Below are positions 1 to 10,022 of a DNA stretch of 64,000 bases, piece after piece; within the stretch, counting starts at the first letter, position 1, and each line of letters opens with the position of its first letter. The DNA is from Trichoplusia ni. Lineage: Eukaryota; Arthropoda; Insecta; Lepidoptera; Noctuidae. A program made the translations under genes and the position numbers. The DNA is taken from the NCBI RefSeq assembly GCF_003590095.1, contig NC_039479.1:11966001-12030000 (forward strand), read 5' to 3'. Below the pieces are notes generated by a model. That model ran no database searches, was not told the DNA's origin, and saw only the letters and a list, made by a program, of their open reading frames with translations.

Positions 1-2180
1 CGTTGTCAAAGCGTGTATAATTGATATATAATGCGTAGGAAGATGTACAAAGCGAAAATTGCGTAGCCAATGATATAGAAAGATGAAGTCAATGAAATAA
101 ATTGAAACTAAGGCTTGACTTCAAAAGTCTGTTTATCAAAGAAGTTAAGGGAAACACAAGTTAAGCAATAACGCTAATGAATCCCGAGTGACGAGAAGAT
201 TTATGATGATTTAACTTTTTTTTTTGCAATTTTATCGCGTAGTCTGACGGAGATTGATGCAGGGAATTTCATAAGCCTTTATAAGGGCGTTGAGTGGTCC
301 AAAATCATATTGGGCTGTTTGAGGGTTATCTCATATGCGGGATTCGGCCTTTTTCCATACTTGAATATTCACTGACTTTGCAGCTTTGACTGCAGGCGTG
401 CGAGATTGGTATTGGGCCAGTTTAGCTTGGCCCGATTTTCGAATTGGTAGCTCGGAATTACGAATTTATCGAGGCGTCTGTCAATAGATCTTTTGGACGT
501 GGATTTTTTAGTCCGGATAAATGCGATTACGTGAAGTTGAATTTAGGAGTATTTTAAAAATTCCACCTATAAGGACGAAACAAAATTATTTTTCAGAATT
601 TATATTTACTTAATATGTTACTTGTTTAAATGCAGTTTGTGCGTTATTATATTACCCTTTTTTGAGTCAGAAACATTTTTTTGCGGTTCTTAAAAGCCTC
701 CATTCCAATTAACGTCATAAGCGCTTTTATTGAAATTCAAATTGTATCCACACCTTTGATGTACAGGTTAACGGTGAAGCTTGCATTATGATAAGTGGAA
801 CCATTTACATCTGGAATGGATACGTCATCGTGTTAACATATTTACATGTCGATCGTTACTGGCGCCCGACAGGGGCTCGTGTGGGGTGCCAGTGACAATC
901 CGCTGAACCATTTTACACTTGCATTTCACGATATTTGTCGTTTAACTGAATCCTTAACAATACTACGAGAAGAGAGTTAGTCTAAAATCTCCCTAAGAAC
1001 CGTACTTTCAGTATATTTTCTTTAAATAATTGTCGTTTTAGAAATGGGTGAGTTAAAAACAACAAATTCTATTTTATTTTCAGTCAAGTTGTTACTCTAC
1101 GTAGGTGGAGGAAAAATTGCTGTTATCTTTAACAATTAGATGTCAAAGAAGAATAGTAGTCCAGATATCAATTTACTCTTGCTGTGTCTTTCTATAAAGA
1201 TGTCCGTATATTTATATACTGCGTATTATTGCAGTAACCTTCAGCTATCATTTGGTCACTGCACTATATTACTTTCATTCTTAGAACAAGGCTGTTATCT
1301 TAGTGAAAGGGAGATGGTGTAATATACCTGCGCGTATCATTGTCTCAATTTTAAACAAATTTATTTTCAGTATTCATCCTAGCGAACAATTCTTACCATA
1401 ACCATCCTCCATGCTACTATTAAAAGGCGTTCATTTCAAGTCCTTTTGTTTTCATTCCAACATTACATTATCCTCAAACTATTCGATTAGACATTCCAAC
1501 AACGTAATATTTACCTTCCGAAGGCTAGTTATTGGGGTCTATTCAATTAGATCGTGTAACATACCAAGCTTGTACAGTGGTCTGTGGTTTTGACAGGGGT
1601 AGCATCCTTTGAAACAACTCCAGGGAGCTACCATCACATTTTAAAATAACACAACCTCAGTTGTGGAAAAGAGACAAAACTAGACACCGTGTATAGCGCT
1701 CTCTCACTTCTATAACTGAAATAAGTATAACTTTTAGACATTGGTACCCGCAGGGGAATATTAAATCTATAGAACTTGAAAGTTTTAGATGTCTTTCAAT
1801 TTTGGACACGGGTTGTCTTTAATTAATTAGAGGTTATGACGGCTCGGTTTTGAGAAATTCTGTATAACGGTAGGGCAACCAGCTTGGTTGTTTGTTTATC
1901 GGTAGCGTTGCGAAACAAATAAAATAACGACGTACAAACATCTCGACGTGATGTGACGGAAGCATGTTTGGATATCATTACTTAACATAATGAGATTCTT
2001 ACACCTTTCAATGTAAATTGGATGTGAATTCTTTTTGTGAGTGTCTGTTGCTCGTAAAATAAAAAGCCATTTAATATATTCATTTTAAAGGTTAAAGTTT
2101 AATTTTGAATAGACGGAGGTGTGTATTTCGTTAATATACGCCCACATTCCACTTTTCCAGGCTATCGTTCTTATTTAAAA
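1..2180. other. Intergenic sequence, no gene seen
   Basis: AT-rich DNA with only short, compositionally random reading frames. I found no protein motif, no splice-compatible exon series and no familiar repeat. The one structured stretch is the GC-rich hairpin at 858-893, listed separately. Confidence 0.5.
858..893. repeat. GC-rich hairpin resembling a tRNA-Lys primer-binding site
   Basis: ACTGGCGCCC at 858-867 pairs with GGGTGCCAGT at 884-893, giving a 10-bp stem with one G-T pair. TGGCGCCCGACAGGGGC at 860-876 also resembles the primer-binding site that many LTR retroelements use with tRNA-Lys (normally TGGCGCCCGAACAGGGAC), with one base missing. No LTR pair, polypurine tract or gag/pol reading frame was found nearby. 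It could be a retroelement scar or a chance hairpin. Confidence 0.35.
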
Positions 2181-2440
2181 CTAGCTGTTGCCCGCGACTT
2201 CGTCCCCGTGGGTAGAAGATTATAATATAAGTTATGATTTATACCTGCCCTGTTTTTTTTCACATTTTCCATTGTATCTTAGCTCCTATTAGTCGCAGCG
2301 TGATGGTTTATAGCCTAAAGCCTTCCTGGATGAATGGTCTATTCAACACAAAAATAATTTTTCAATTTGGACCAGTAGTTCCTGAGATTAGCGCGTTCAA
2401 ACAAACAAACAAACAAACTCTTCAGCTTTATATATTAGTA
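2181..2440 (-). mobile_element. Mini-Helitron (short non-autonomous element), tandem copy 1
   Basis: Read on the minus strand, this ends in GGGCAACAGCTAG after a GC-rich hairpin region (CCCRCG...CGCGGG), which is the Helitron 3-prime signature. The host T follows the CTAG. The body carries a CAAA microsatellite and the segment AAGCTGAAGAGTTTG near its 5-prime end. The extreme 5-prime end (expected TCTATACTA) is lost where the next copy abuts at 2441. It has no coding capacity. Confidence 0.75.
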
Positions 2441-2708
2441 CTAGCTGTTGCCCGCGACTTCGTTCCCGTGGGTAGAAGAAGATATAAGTTATGATTTATA
2501 CCTGCCCTGTTTTTTTTACATTTTCCATTGTATCTTCGCTCCTATTAGTCGCAGCGTGATGGTTTATAGCCTAAAGCCTTCCTCGATTAATGGTCTATTC
2601 AACACAAAAAGAATTTTTCAATTTGGACCAGTAGTTCCTGAGATTAGCGCGTTCAAACAAACAAACAAACAAACAAACAAACTCTTCAGCTTTATATATT
2701 AGTATAGA
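2441..2708 (-). mobile_element. Mini-Helitron, tandem copy 2
   Basis: Same family and orientation as the element at 2181-2440, starting with CTAG exactly where that copy stops. Its 5-prime end on the minus strand reads TCTATACTAATATATAAAG, so both ends are present. The internal CAAA tract is longer than in its neighbour. Remnants like TATAGAT after 2708 fit insertion of this copy into the 5-prime end of the first one. Confidence 0.75.
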
Positions 2709-2882
2709 TATATAGATTAGTATAGACTAAGACTAAAGTATTTATGTTTTTTTAGACTTTTTGTATTCTTATCAGAGGCAAACATTCTCTAAATACACAG
2801 AGTGCGACTTGCTGCTTGGTCCCCTGTTTAAATGTTAAAGGATTTTTAATAACATTTAGCTATTCTTTTAAGATCAGTACCT

Positions 2883-3140
2883 ATTGAGTAAAAACGGGTT
2901 CCCAGATTTTGTACCCGTTTGTCTGCCGCCTGATTGTATTTCATGAACCGTGATAGCTTAACAGGATTAGCAGATGATGTACTCCTGGTGACGTTCTACA
3001 AGAAAAAAAAAATCAAGGTTAAGAATTGTTTAGTCCCTTATTTGATCACAAAATTGGGAGAGTGGGAGTCCAACTGTTTTGCTTAGTTTTTCCCAACATA
3101 TTTGCACACTACGAAAGTGATACAAGTCCGACTGAACGAG
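2883..3140 (+). repeat. Degenerate copy of repeat family X
   Basis: Family X is a roughly 300-bp interspersed repeat. Its landmarks are ACCCTATTACTGAGGC, CTGTCTGCCACC, CATGAACCGTGATAGCT, and a tail with CGAGTCNGACTCGCACTTG. This copy keeps the CCGTTTGTCTGCCGCCTGATTG and CATGAACCGTGATAGCTTAAC parts and an AGTCGGACTCGCC tail near 3140. No coding capacity is visible. Confidence 0.5.
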
Positions 3141-4671
3141 TCGGACTCGCCATTTCAGTATTCCATTAAAAAAGCTAATTTTTTTTACGCGAAGTCACAA
3201 TGCTATCCAAACCTTCATGTAATGTCATTCATTCGTAAATTCTATTACCTGGTGTTAGAAGGATGTTCCAAGTGTGCCAACATCATGAATATTCAAGTCA
3301 CAATTACAATTGAGAGTTACATGAGTTACGTAGGTATCACGCTTGCTTCTCGAGGGAGTCAGCAGAAATGTATTGTAGGTACACAATTTTAATAGGTAAT
3401 ATACGTAAATATAATATTTGTATGTAGGTGTGTGACTGAACGTATGTGTACAGTTTACGCGTATGACTACTGATCGCGTCGTCCAACATTCGAACCCTGC
3501 ATGGGATACACAATGCCGTTTTTTTGAGAAACTTTCCGATGCTATTGAATTTAATCCTTGTGTCGCTTGAGTATTCAAAGTTACATGCACATGACACCGG
3601 GGCTCAGAATAAATGCTTGTTTTAATTCTAAGCGTTCTCTGAGCCTTTGATTTGAAAGTTATAAAAAAACGATTCAGTTCGATAGAGGCTCAATCGAAGC
3701 TACAAATTGCGTCATGCCCGGTGATAACACCTTTATCATTGGTATGTGTATCACACCAGTGATAAAGGTTGTAAATACATGATTCATATAAAGTCTCAGA
3801 AATTCACACTCTACCCTTTTACAAATTAAAAGCTCTATCTACACTGTCCGTCTAAACACCTTGTACCCAAACAAATGGTATTACAACACTTCCTTCCCTC
3901 GTTGTAAAGGGACCAGTGCAGCTGTGGATTACGTCAAAGCAAAGACAAAGTCCAGTTCCTTGCCATGTGAGTTCTGTGTTAATTGCAGCAATTCTGGCGC
4001 ATTGTTAACTGTACGACGTAAGTGTTCGTCAACAAGACACGTGTAGTTTAAATATAGGTATAGTGCAGTTATACTATCATGTACGATGATGAGGAGTTTT
4101 TAATGTGGTTTTTGAACTTGTGGAAGTTATTTAGGTTTCGTTTCTCGTTTAAAATGGGTTATTATCACAATCACTGCCAGTCTGTTTTACCGTCATCGGG
4201 CTGTCTGCCTCTCTCATGCAGCCTGCATGTCTGCATCTCATAACTAAAAAAATTCTCACCGATTTAATTTTCTTTAGACAATTTTATTGAAGCCGTGTCA
4301 CGAGTAAGACTTGCCCTTTACCGGTTTTATATACATATTTGTCACGAAAAAATTGTAGTTAAATTGTTTCATGTATAACAACCAGAGAATTCAATTACCA
4401 TTATTGTCAATAGTGAAAACCACTGGAAGTATTCAGCAAACAGTAGATCATGTATGTTAACCACCTCGTAACATTGCTCTGTCATGTAAATTGGCGTATT
4501 GATGCGTGCCATCATTAACATAGACACGCCATTGAATAATTACTGATTGCAATTCATCATTGACAATGACAAGTTATTGCAGGGATAAGGGAATTAGGGA
4601 TAAAGCTATCTTACTTGACGCGTGACAGATTATGGAGACATAACAATTGTACGATTCATGTACATTATGTG
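3141..4671. other. Intergenic sequence, no gene seen
   Basis: No protein motif is present. A GGGTTCGAATG-like B-box on the minus strand near 3489-3501 hints at a decayed tRNA-derived SINE but has no matching A box. The small hairpin at 3730-3768 is listed separately. Confidence 0.45.
3730..3768. repeat. Imperfect hairpin (14-bp arms)
   Basis: CCTTTATCATTGGT at 3730-3743 is complementary to ACCAGTGATAAAGG at 3755-3768, apart from one G-T pair, with an 11-base loop. There is no poly-T tail or coding context to suggest a function. Confidence 0.55.
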
Positions 4672-4728
4672 GCTCAGGATATACTTAACCAGTATATCCT
4701 GAGCTACAGTTACTTATACTGGTTAAGT
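4672..4728. repeat. Overlapping alternative hairpins
   Basis: GCTCAGGATATA (4672-4683) and TATATCCTGAGC (4693-4704) form a perfect 12-bp stem with loop CTTAACCAG. That loop and the descending arm are in turn complementary to TATACTGGTTAAG at 4715-4727. The same bases can therefore form either of two exclusive stems. No gene is adjacent. Confidence 0.65.
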
Positions 4729-4812
4729 TAGAGGGTAAGAAAATCGTCGTCTGGGTTCCGCACCATAGTTCAAGATTAATAACATTTAATGCATGTATAG
4801 TGCATATTACAC

Positions 4813-5030
4813 GGATAGCCGAGTGGTTGAGGTTACCACGCCAAACCCACTGTGCGCGTCTTGTCGCGGGTTTGATCCCCGCGTAGGACAAGCATTTGTG
4901 TGATCCACAAATACTTGTTCTAAGTCTGGGTGTCTTTGTGCATGTGATTTGTATGTTTGTAAAACCCCCGCGACACAAGGATAAAATACCTTACCGCGGG
5001 AGTAGTTTTCAAAAAATAAAAATAAATGTT
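4813..5030 (+). mobile_element. tRNA-derived SINE, family A
   Basis: It begins GGATAGCCGAGTGGTTGAGG, which contains a pol III A box, and has a B box GGTTTGATCC at 4869-4878. The body has the recurrent blocks ACAAGCATTTGTGTGATCC, GTCTGGGTGTCTTTGTGC and CCCCCGCGACACAAGG, and the copy fades into an A-rich tail near 5030. This is the best-preserved family A copy in the window. It resembles SINEs I know from noctuid moths; assignment to a named family was not checked. Confidence 0.85.
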
Positions 5031-5407
5031 TTATTTATGTATCTCGTTTTTACACAATTAGCTAAAATAAACGAAAATTTACTAGAATAAATTCATTCGT
5101 TGCATAGCATAACAATAGTTTTTGGAAAAAAACTGTCAGTGTATTTTATTATAAGAGTTCCTGAATTTGGCACAGTATACTAGTTTTAACAATATTTTAT
5201 GCAACTTTTTGAATTCGCCTTTTATTTTGGTAACATTTAACTTTGAACCAAAAAAGTTTCATTAGTTTTTAGATCCTATAAATTGTCTAGTTTACTAGGC
5301 TTTTCATTTGTTAGGGAAAAAATTAACAGGAATAGAATATACTGTACAAATATTGATTTAGTCCCAAACCTAACCACACTTCTTTCAAACTACCTATATA
5401 TAGAAAA
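5031..5407. other. Intergenic sequence, nothing recognised
   Basis: AT-rich spacer between the SINE and the Helitron nest. I see no gene and no repeat boundary. Confidence 0.5.
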
Positions 5408-6840
5408 CTAGCTGTTGCCCGCGACTTTGTCTGCGTGATTGTCAAGATGTGAAAAACTATGAAGTTTAATAATAACGATCATAGTAAAAATGTAATGCAA
5501 TATTGAAAATGAAACACTTTTTTTTATATTTTAAGCTTGGTTTTTTTATTTCTTAATTATAATGAATCTTGAGCGGCCCAAAGGCTATCAAATGTTTGAA
5601 TCAAACACATTTCATCGTTTACGATACTATCCTGGTGTCAAATATTTCAGGTCTGTTTTAATGACTTTTTCTTATTTAATCCCAAAAAGAGGGGTTTATA
5701 ACTTTGACATATCTGCCTGCCTGTCTGTCTGTGACATCATAGCTTCCGAACGAATTGAACTATTTTTATTTAAACGTGAATTATGTGCGAGATTTGGTTT
5801 AGACATGTTTGACAAATCGAGCCGTTTAAAAATGGGGGAGGGGGGGGGGTGCAAGTAGGAAAAAATAACAGAAGGTATAACTCAGTCTTAGCACTTCTGC
5901 TAAAAATGTTTTACTTTCGAAATTTTCCATTTACTAAAAATTATTATTGTACTGTAACCAAAGAGGTAAACCAGAACCATATTACTGAGGCCCCGGTGTC
6001 CGATTGTCTATCTGTCACCTGGCTGTTTCTCAGGAACAGTGATAGCCAGACAGTTGTTATTTTCACACACGATGTTTTCTGACGATATAAAGAAGATGTC
6101 AAATTATTTTTGTGGACGGAGCTGGTGAAGTAAGAGTCGGGCTCGGTAACTGTAAATTTTACATAGTGTCATAAGATATAAGATTTTGCAAAATTGCACC
6201 CAGATAAACGGTTCCCTGAAACACGTTATGTTTGATTGTCCTCTTAATATTAAAACTGATCTTCCTCACAAACATTTGGAATATTTCCAAAATAAAAAAG
6301 TTGGTAAACGTGTTATCTTGCCCCCCTGGTGTTTTGATCATGATTTGCCTTTAAATTGCTGATAAATAAATAGCTTGATAATAAAAAAAAATTCTGTCCC
6401 CCTTTTTTTTAAAATTGACAATGACAGAAATCTAAAGTATAGGATATGTGTAATTTGTGATGTTACGATAAAGCAAAATATGAACATAAAAGTGACTTCA
6501 TGTGCATGAGTTCTATTTACTGTACCAATTACGTATTTTAAACAAAGAAAAATTACGTATTTTATTCGTTAACATACCTGACGATCATTGAAGTAAAATA
6601 CCTACCGTCATCCCTACTGCATAAATGGAACTTAAATAAAGACTACATCGATACTGACAGCCAAAATGAATTTTCCAGACATTGTATGACGCATGTAAGT
6701 GCTGATAGCTACACGCTATTATCAGCCTTATTGGGGAAATTTCCAAAAATATGTTCCTAATCCTCGTCGGCTTAGGGATCTCAGAAACTTATTCAGTCTC
6801 GTTTCTTCCCCTGTTTTTACCAGGCTACGAAAGAAGAAAA

Positions 6841-9552
6841 TCTATACATATAATAAAATTGTAGAAAAGTGAAAACTGTACATTGAATATTTAAAAAAAA
6901 GAATAATTGGAGGGTGGTCTACGAACGATTCCGATGCCGAAAATATGATTTTTAGAATTTTTGTCTGTTTGTCTGTATGTATGTCCGGAAAGATCTCGGA
7001 AAGTACTGGATAGATTTGATTCATATTTTCAGAGAATATCAACAAGAGGTCCGGTCAACATACTTTTACTTATTATCTCGCTTTTCGTTACAGGGGGTGA
7101 GCAGGAGCCTTTTATATCTATACACAAATATCAAATTATCTCGTAAACTACTACATATATTTCGTTCAAATTTTGCATGAACCTTATCGTACACATGTTA
7201 CAAGAAATATACAAAAACCATAACGCTACTATGCAGGGGGCATGAGCAGTAAAGATTTAAATTTTTGGACTCACCCGTAACATCGTGTAATACAATTATG
7301 AGGTGTATTTTCACCCCATTGAGTAGTAGGCAGCACGGTCATCAATTTACTCAAAAAACATCACGCTCTTTATCTTAAGACTTTTGGCAGAGCAATAATA
7401 GGATTTTTCGAAAATAAATCATTTTCACAAAATTAGTCATTTTATTCTCTTTCAAGTCTGATATAGGCCTGCCGCGACTATTTCACAAGTCAAATAAAAG
7501 AAACATAAACTAATACGTTTTTTTATGCAATTGTTACCGTAATCGGTACATTCTTGAAAGAAAGGAACTTAAATTATTTTAATTTTTATTGATGTACTAA
7601 AATTACTCAAGTTCAAATGTGGAATGCCGTAATATGATTTTGTATTTATTTATGATAGGAGTATATACCTTTTTTAGCTCGGTAATGTTGGCGATGGTAC
7701 TTCAAGATCAAAACACTCGTAGTGACACTCAACCCAAAGTTGCATGTAGTTCACATTGATCTCATCTGTAATTATGCATAACAAAAAATTACTGAACGAC
7801 ATAGTTAATTATTACCTTGGTTCATCTGTAAAAACAAGCATAATTTTTTTTTCTTAAATTTGCAACATTACATAGGCCAAAAGTATTTCGGATAAAAAAG
7901 CCCTGAAAACTTGCATAAAAACTGCATAATAGGTATGCAATGTGAAAGATCTATAAGACCAAAGCTATCAATGAATATACATTATGTATCTATTGATAGT
8001 TTACTGATACCTGGGATTTTCAATATTTTAATGATTTGATCGGTCTACATCCGCCATTATAGAGACGTGGTCCTTCCAAAAATTCCTTTAACAATTTATT
8101 GTATTCTCTACTTATTTAAAATTTTCTTCTTTCGTAGCCTGGTAAAAACAGGGGAAGGAACGAGACTGAATAAGTTTCTGAGATCCCTAAGCCGACGAGG
8201 ATTAGGAACATATTTTTGGAAATTTCCCCAATAAGGCTGATAATAGCGTGTAGCTATCAGCACTTACATGCGTCATACAATGTCTGGAAAATTCATTTTG
8301 GCTGTCAGTATCGATGTAGTCTTTATTTAAGTTCCATTTATGCAGTAGGGATGACGGTAGGTATTTTACTTCAATGATCGTCAGGTATGTTAACGAATAA
8401 AATACGTAATTTTTCTTTGTTTAAAATACGTAATTGGTACAGTAAATAGAACTCATGCACATGAAGTCACTTTTATGTTCATATTTTGCTTTATCGTAAC
8501 ATCACAAATTACACATATCCTATACTTTAGATTTCTGTCATTGTCAATTTAAAAAAAAAGGGGGACTGATTTTTTTTTTATTATCAAGCTATTTATTTAT
8601 CAGCAATTTAAAGGCAAATCATGATCAAAACACCAGGGGGGCAAGATAACACGTTTACCAACTTTTTTATTTTGGAAATATTCCGAATGTTTGTGAGGAA
8701 GATCAGTTTTAATATTAAGAGGACAATCAAACATAACGTGTTTCAGGGAACCGTTTATCTGGGTGCAATTTTGCAAAATCTTATATCTTATGACACTATG
8801 TAAAATTTACAGTTACCGAGCCCGACTCTTACTTCACCAGCTCCGTCCACAAAAATAATTTGACATCTTCTTTATATCGTCAGAAAACATCGTGTGTGAA
8901 AATAACAACTGTCTGGCTATCACTGTTCCTGAGAAACAGCCAGGTGACAGATAGACAATCGGACACCGGGGCCTCAGTAATATGGTTCTGGTTTACCTCT
9001 TTGGTTACAGTACAATAATAATTTTTAGTAAATGGAAAATTTCGAAAGTAAAACATTTTTAGCAGAAGTGCTAAGACTGAGTTATACCTTCTGTTATTTT
9101 TTCCTACTTGCACCCCCCCCCTCCCCCATTTTTAAACGGCTCGATTTGTCAAACATGTCTAAACCAAATCTCGCACATAATTCACGTTTAAATAAAAATA
9201 GTTCAATTCGTTCGGAAGCTATGATGTCACAGACAGACAGGCAGGCAGATATGTCAAAGTTATAAACCCCTCTTTTTGGGATTAAATAAGAAAAAGTCAT
9301 TAAAACAGACCTGAAATATTTGACACCAGGATAGTATCGTAAACGATGAAATGTGTTTGATTCAAACATTTGATAGCCTTTGGGCCGCTCAAGATTCATT
9401 ATAATTAAGAAATAAAAAAACCAAGCTTAAAATATAAAAAAAGTGTTTCATTTTCAATATTGCATTACATTTTTACTATGATCGTTATTATTAAACTTCA
9501 TAGTTTTTCACATCTTGACAATCACGCAGACAAAGTCGCGGGCAACAGCTAG
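6841..9552 (+). mobile_element. Helitron H2 nested in H1
   Basis: It starts TCTATACATATAATAAAA directly after the H1 sequence AAGAAGAAAA and ends GCGGGCAACAGCTAG before TTTTAAATAAG, which resumes H1. Length is 2712 bp. It is almost identical to H1 in the opposite orientation, so both belong to subfamily A. It has only 2 units of the TTTGTCTG microsatellite. No open frame of transposase size is present, and the short frames are shared by all copies as non-coding sequence. Confidence 0.92.
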
Positions 9553-10022
9553 TTTTAAATAAGTAGAGAATACAATAAATTGTTAAAGGAATTTTTGGAA
9601 GGACCACGTCTCTATAATGGCGGATGTAGACCGATCAAATCATTAAAATATTGAAAATCCCAGGTATCAGTAAACTATCAATAGATACATAATGTATATT
9701 CATTGATAGCTTTGGTCTTATAGATCTTTCACATTGCATACCTATTATGCAGTTTTTATGCAAGTTTTCTGGACTTTTTTATCCGAAATACTTTTGGCCT
9801 ATGTAATGATGCAAATTTAAGAAAAAAAAATTATGCTTGTTTTTACAGATGAACCAAGGTAATAATTAACTATGTCGTTCAGTAATTTTTTGTTATGCAT
9901 AATTACAGATGAGATCAATGTGAACTACATGCAACTTTGGGTTGAGTGTCACTACGAGTGTTTTGATCTTGAAGTACCATCGCCAACATTACCGAGCTAA
10001 AAAACATAGGTATATACTCCTA

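Noticed and set aside
2400..2420. CRISPR-like short repeats (CAAA and CAGACAAA arrays)
   Set aside because: They are simple microsatellites inside Helitrons, without spacers, in a eukaryotic genome.
3480..3515. Possible tRNA or SINE B box on the minus strand
   Set aside because: GGGTTCGAATG is present but no A box, cloverleaf or SINE body accompanies it.
4813..4885. tRNA gene call at the SINE head
   Set aside because: A and B boxes are present but the acceptor stem does not close and the sequence continues into the SINE body, so this is a tRNA-derived SINE and not a tRNA gene.
5562..5858. 98-codon frame recurring at 9094-9399
   Set aside because: It lies across repeat W within the Helitrons, contains a poly-G tract, and is broken in subfamily B. 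No Rep or helicase motif is present.
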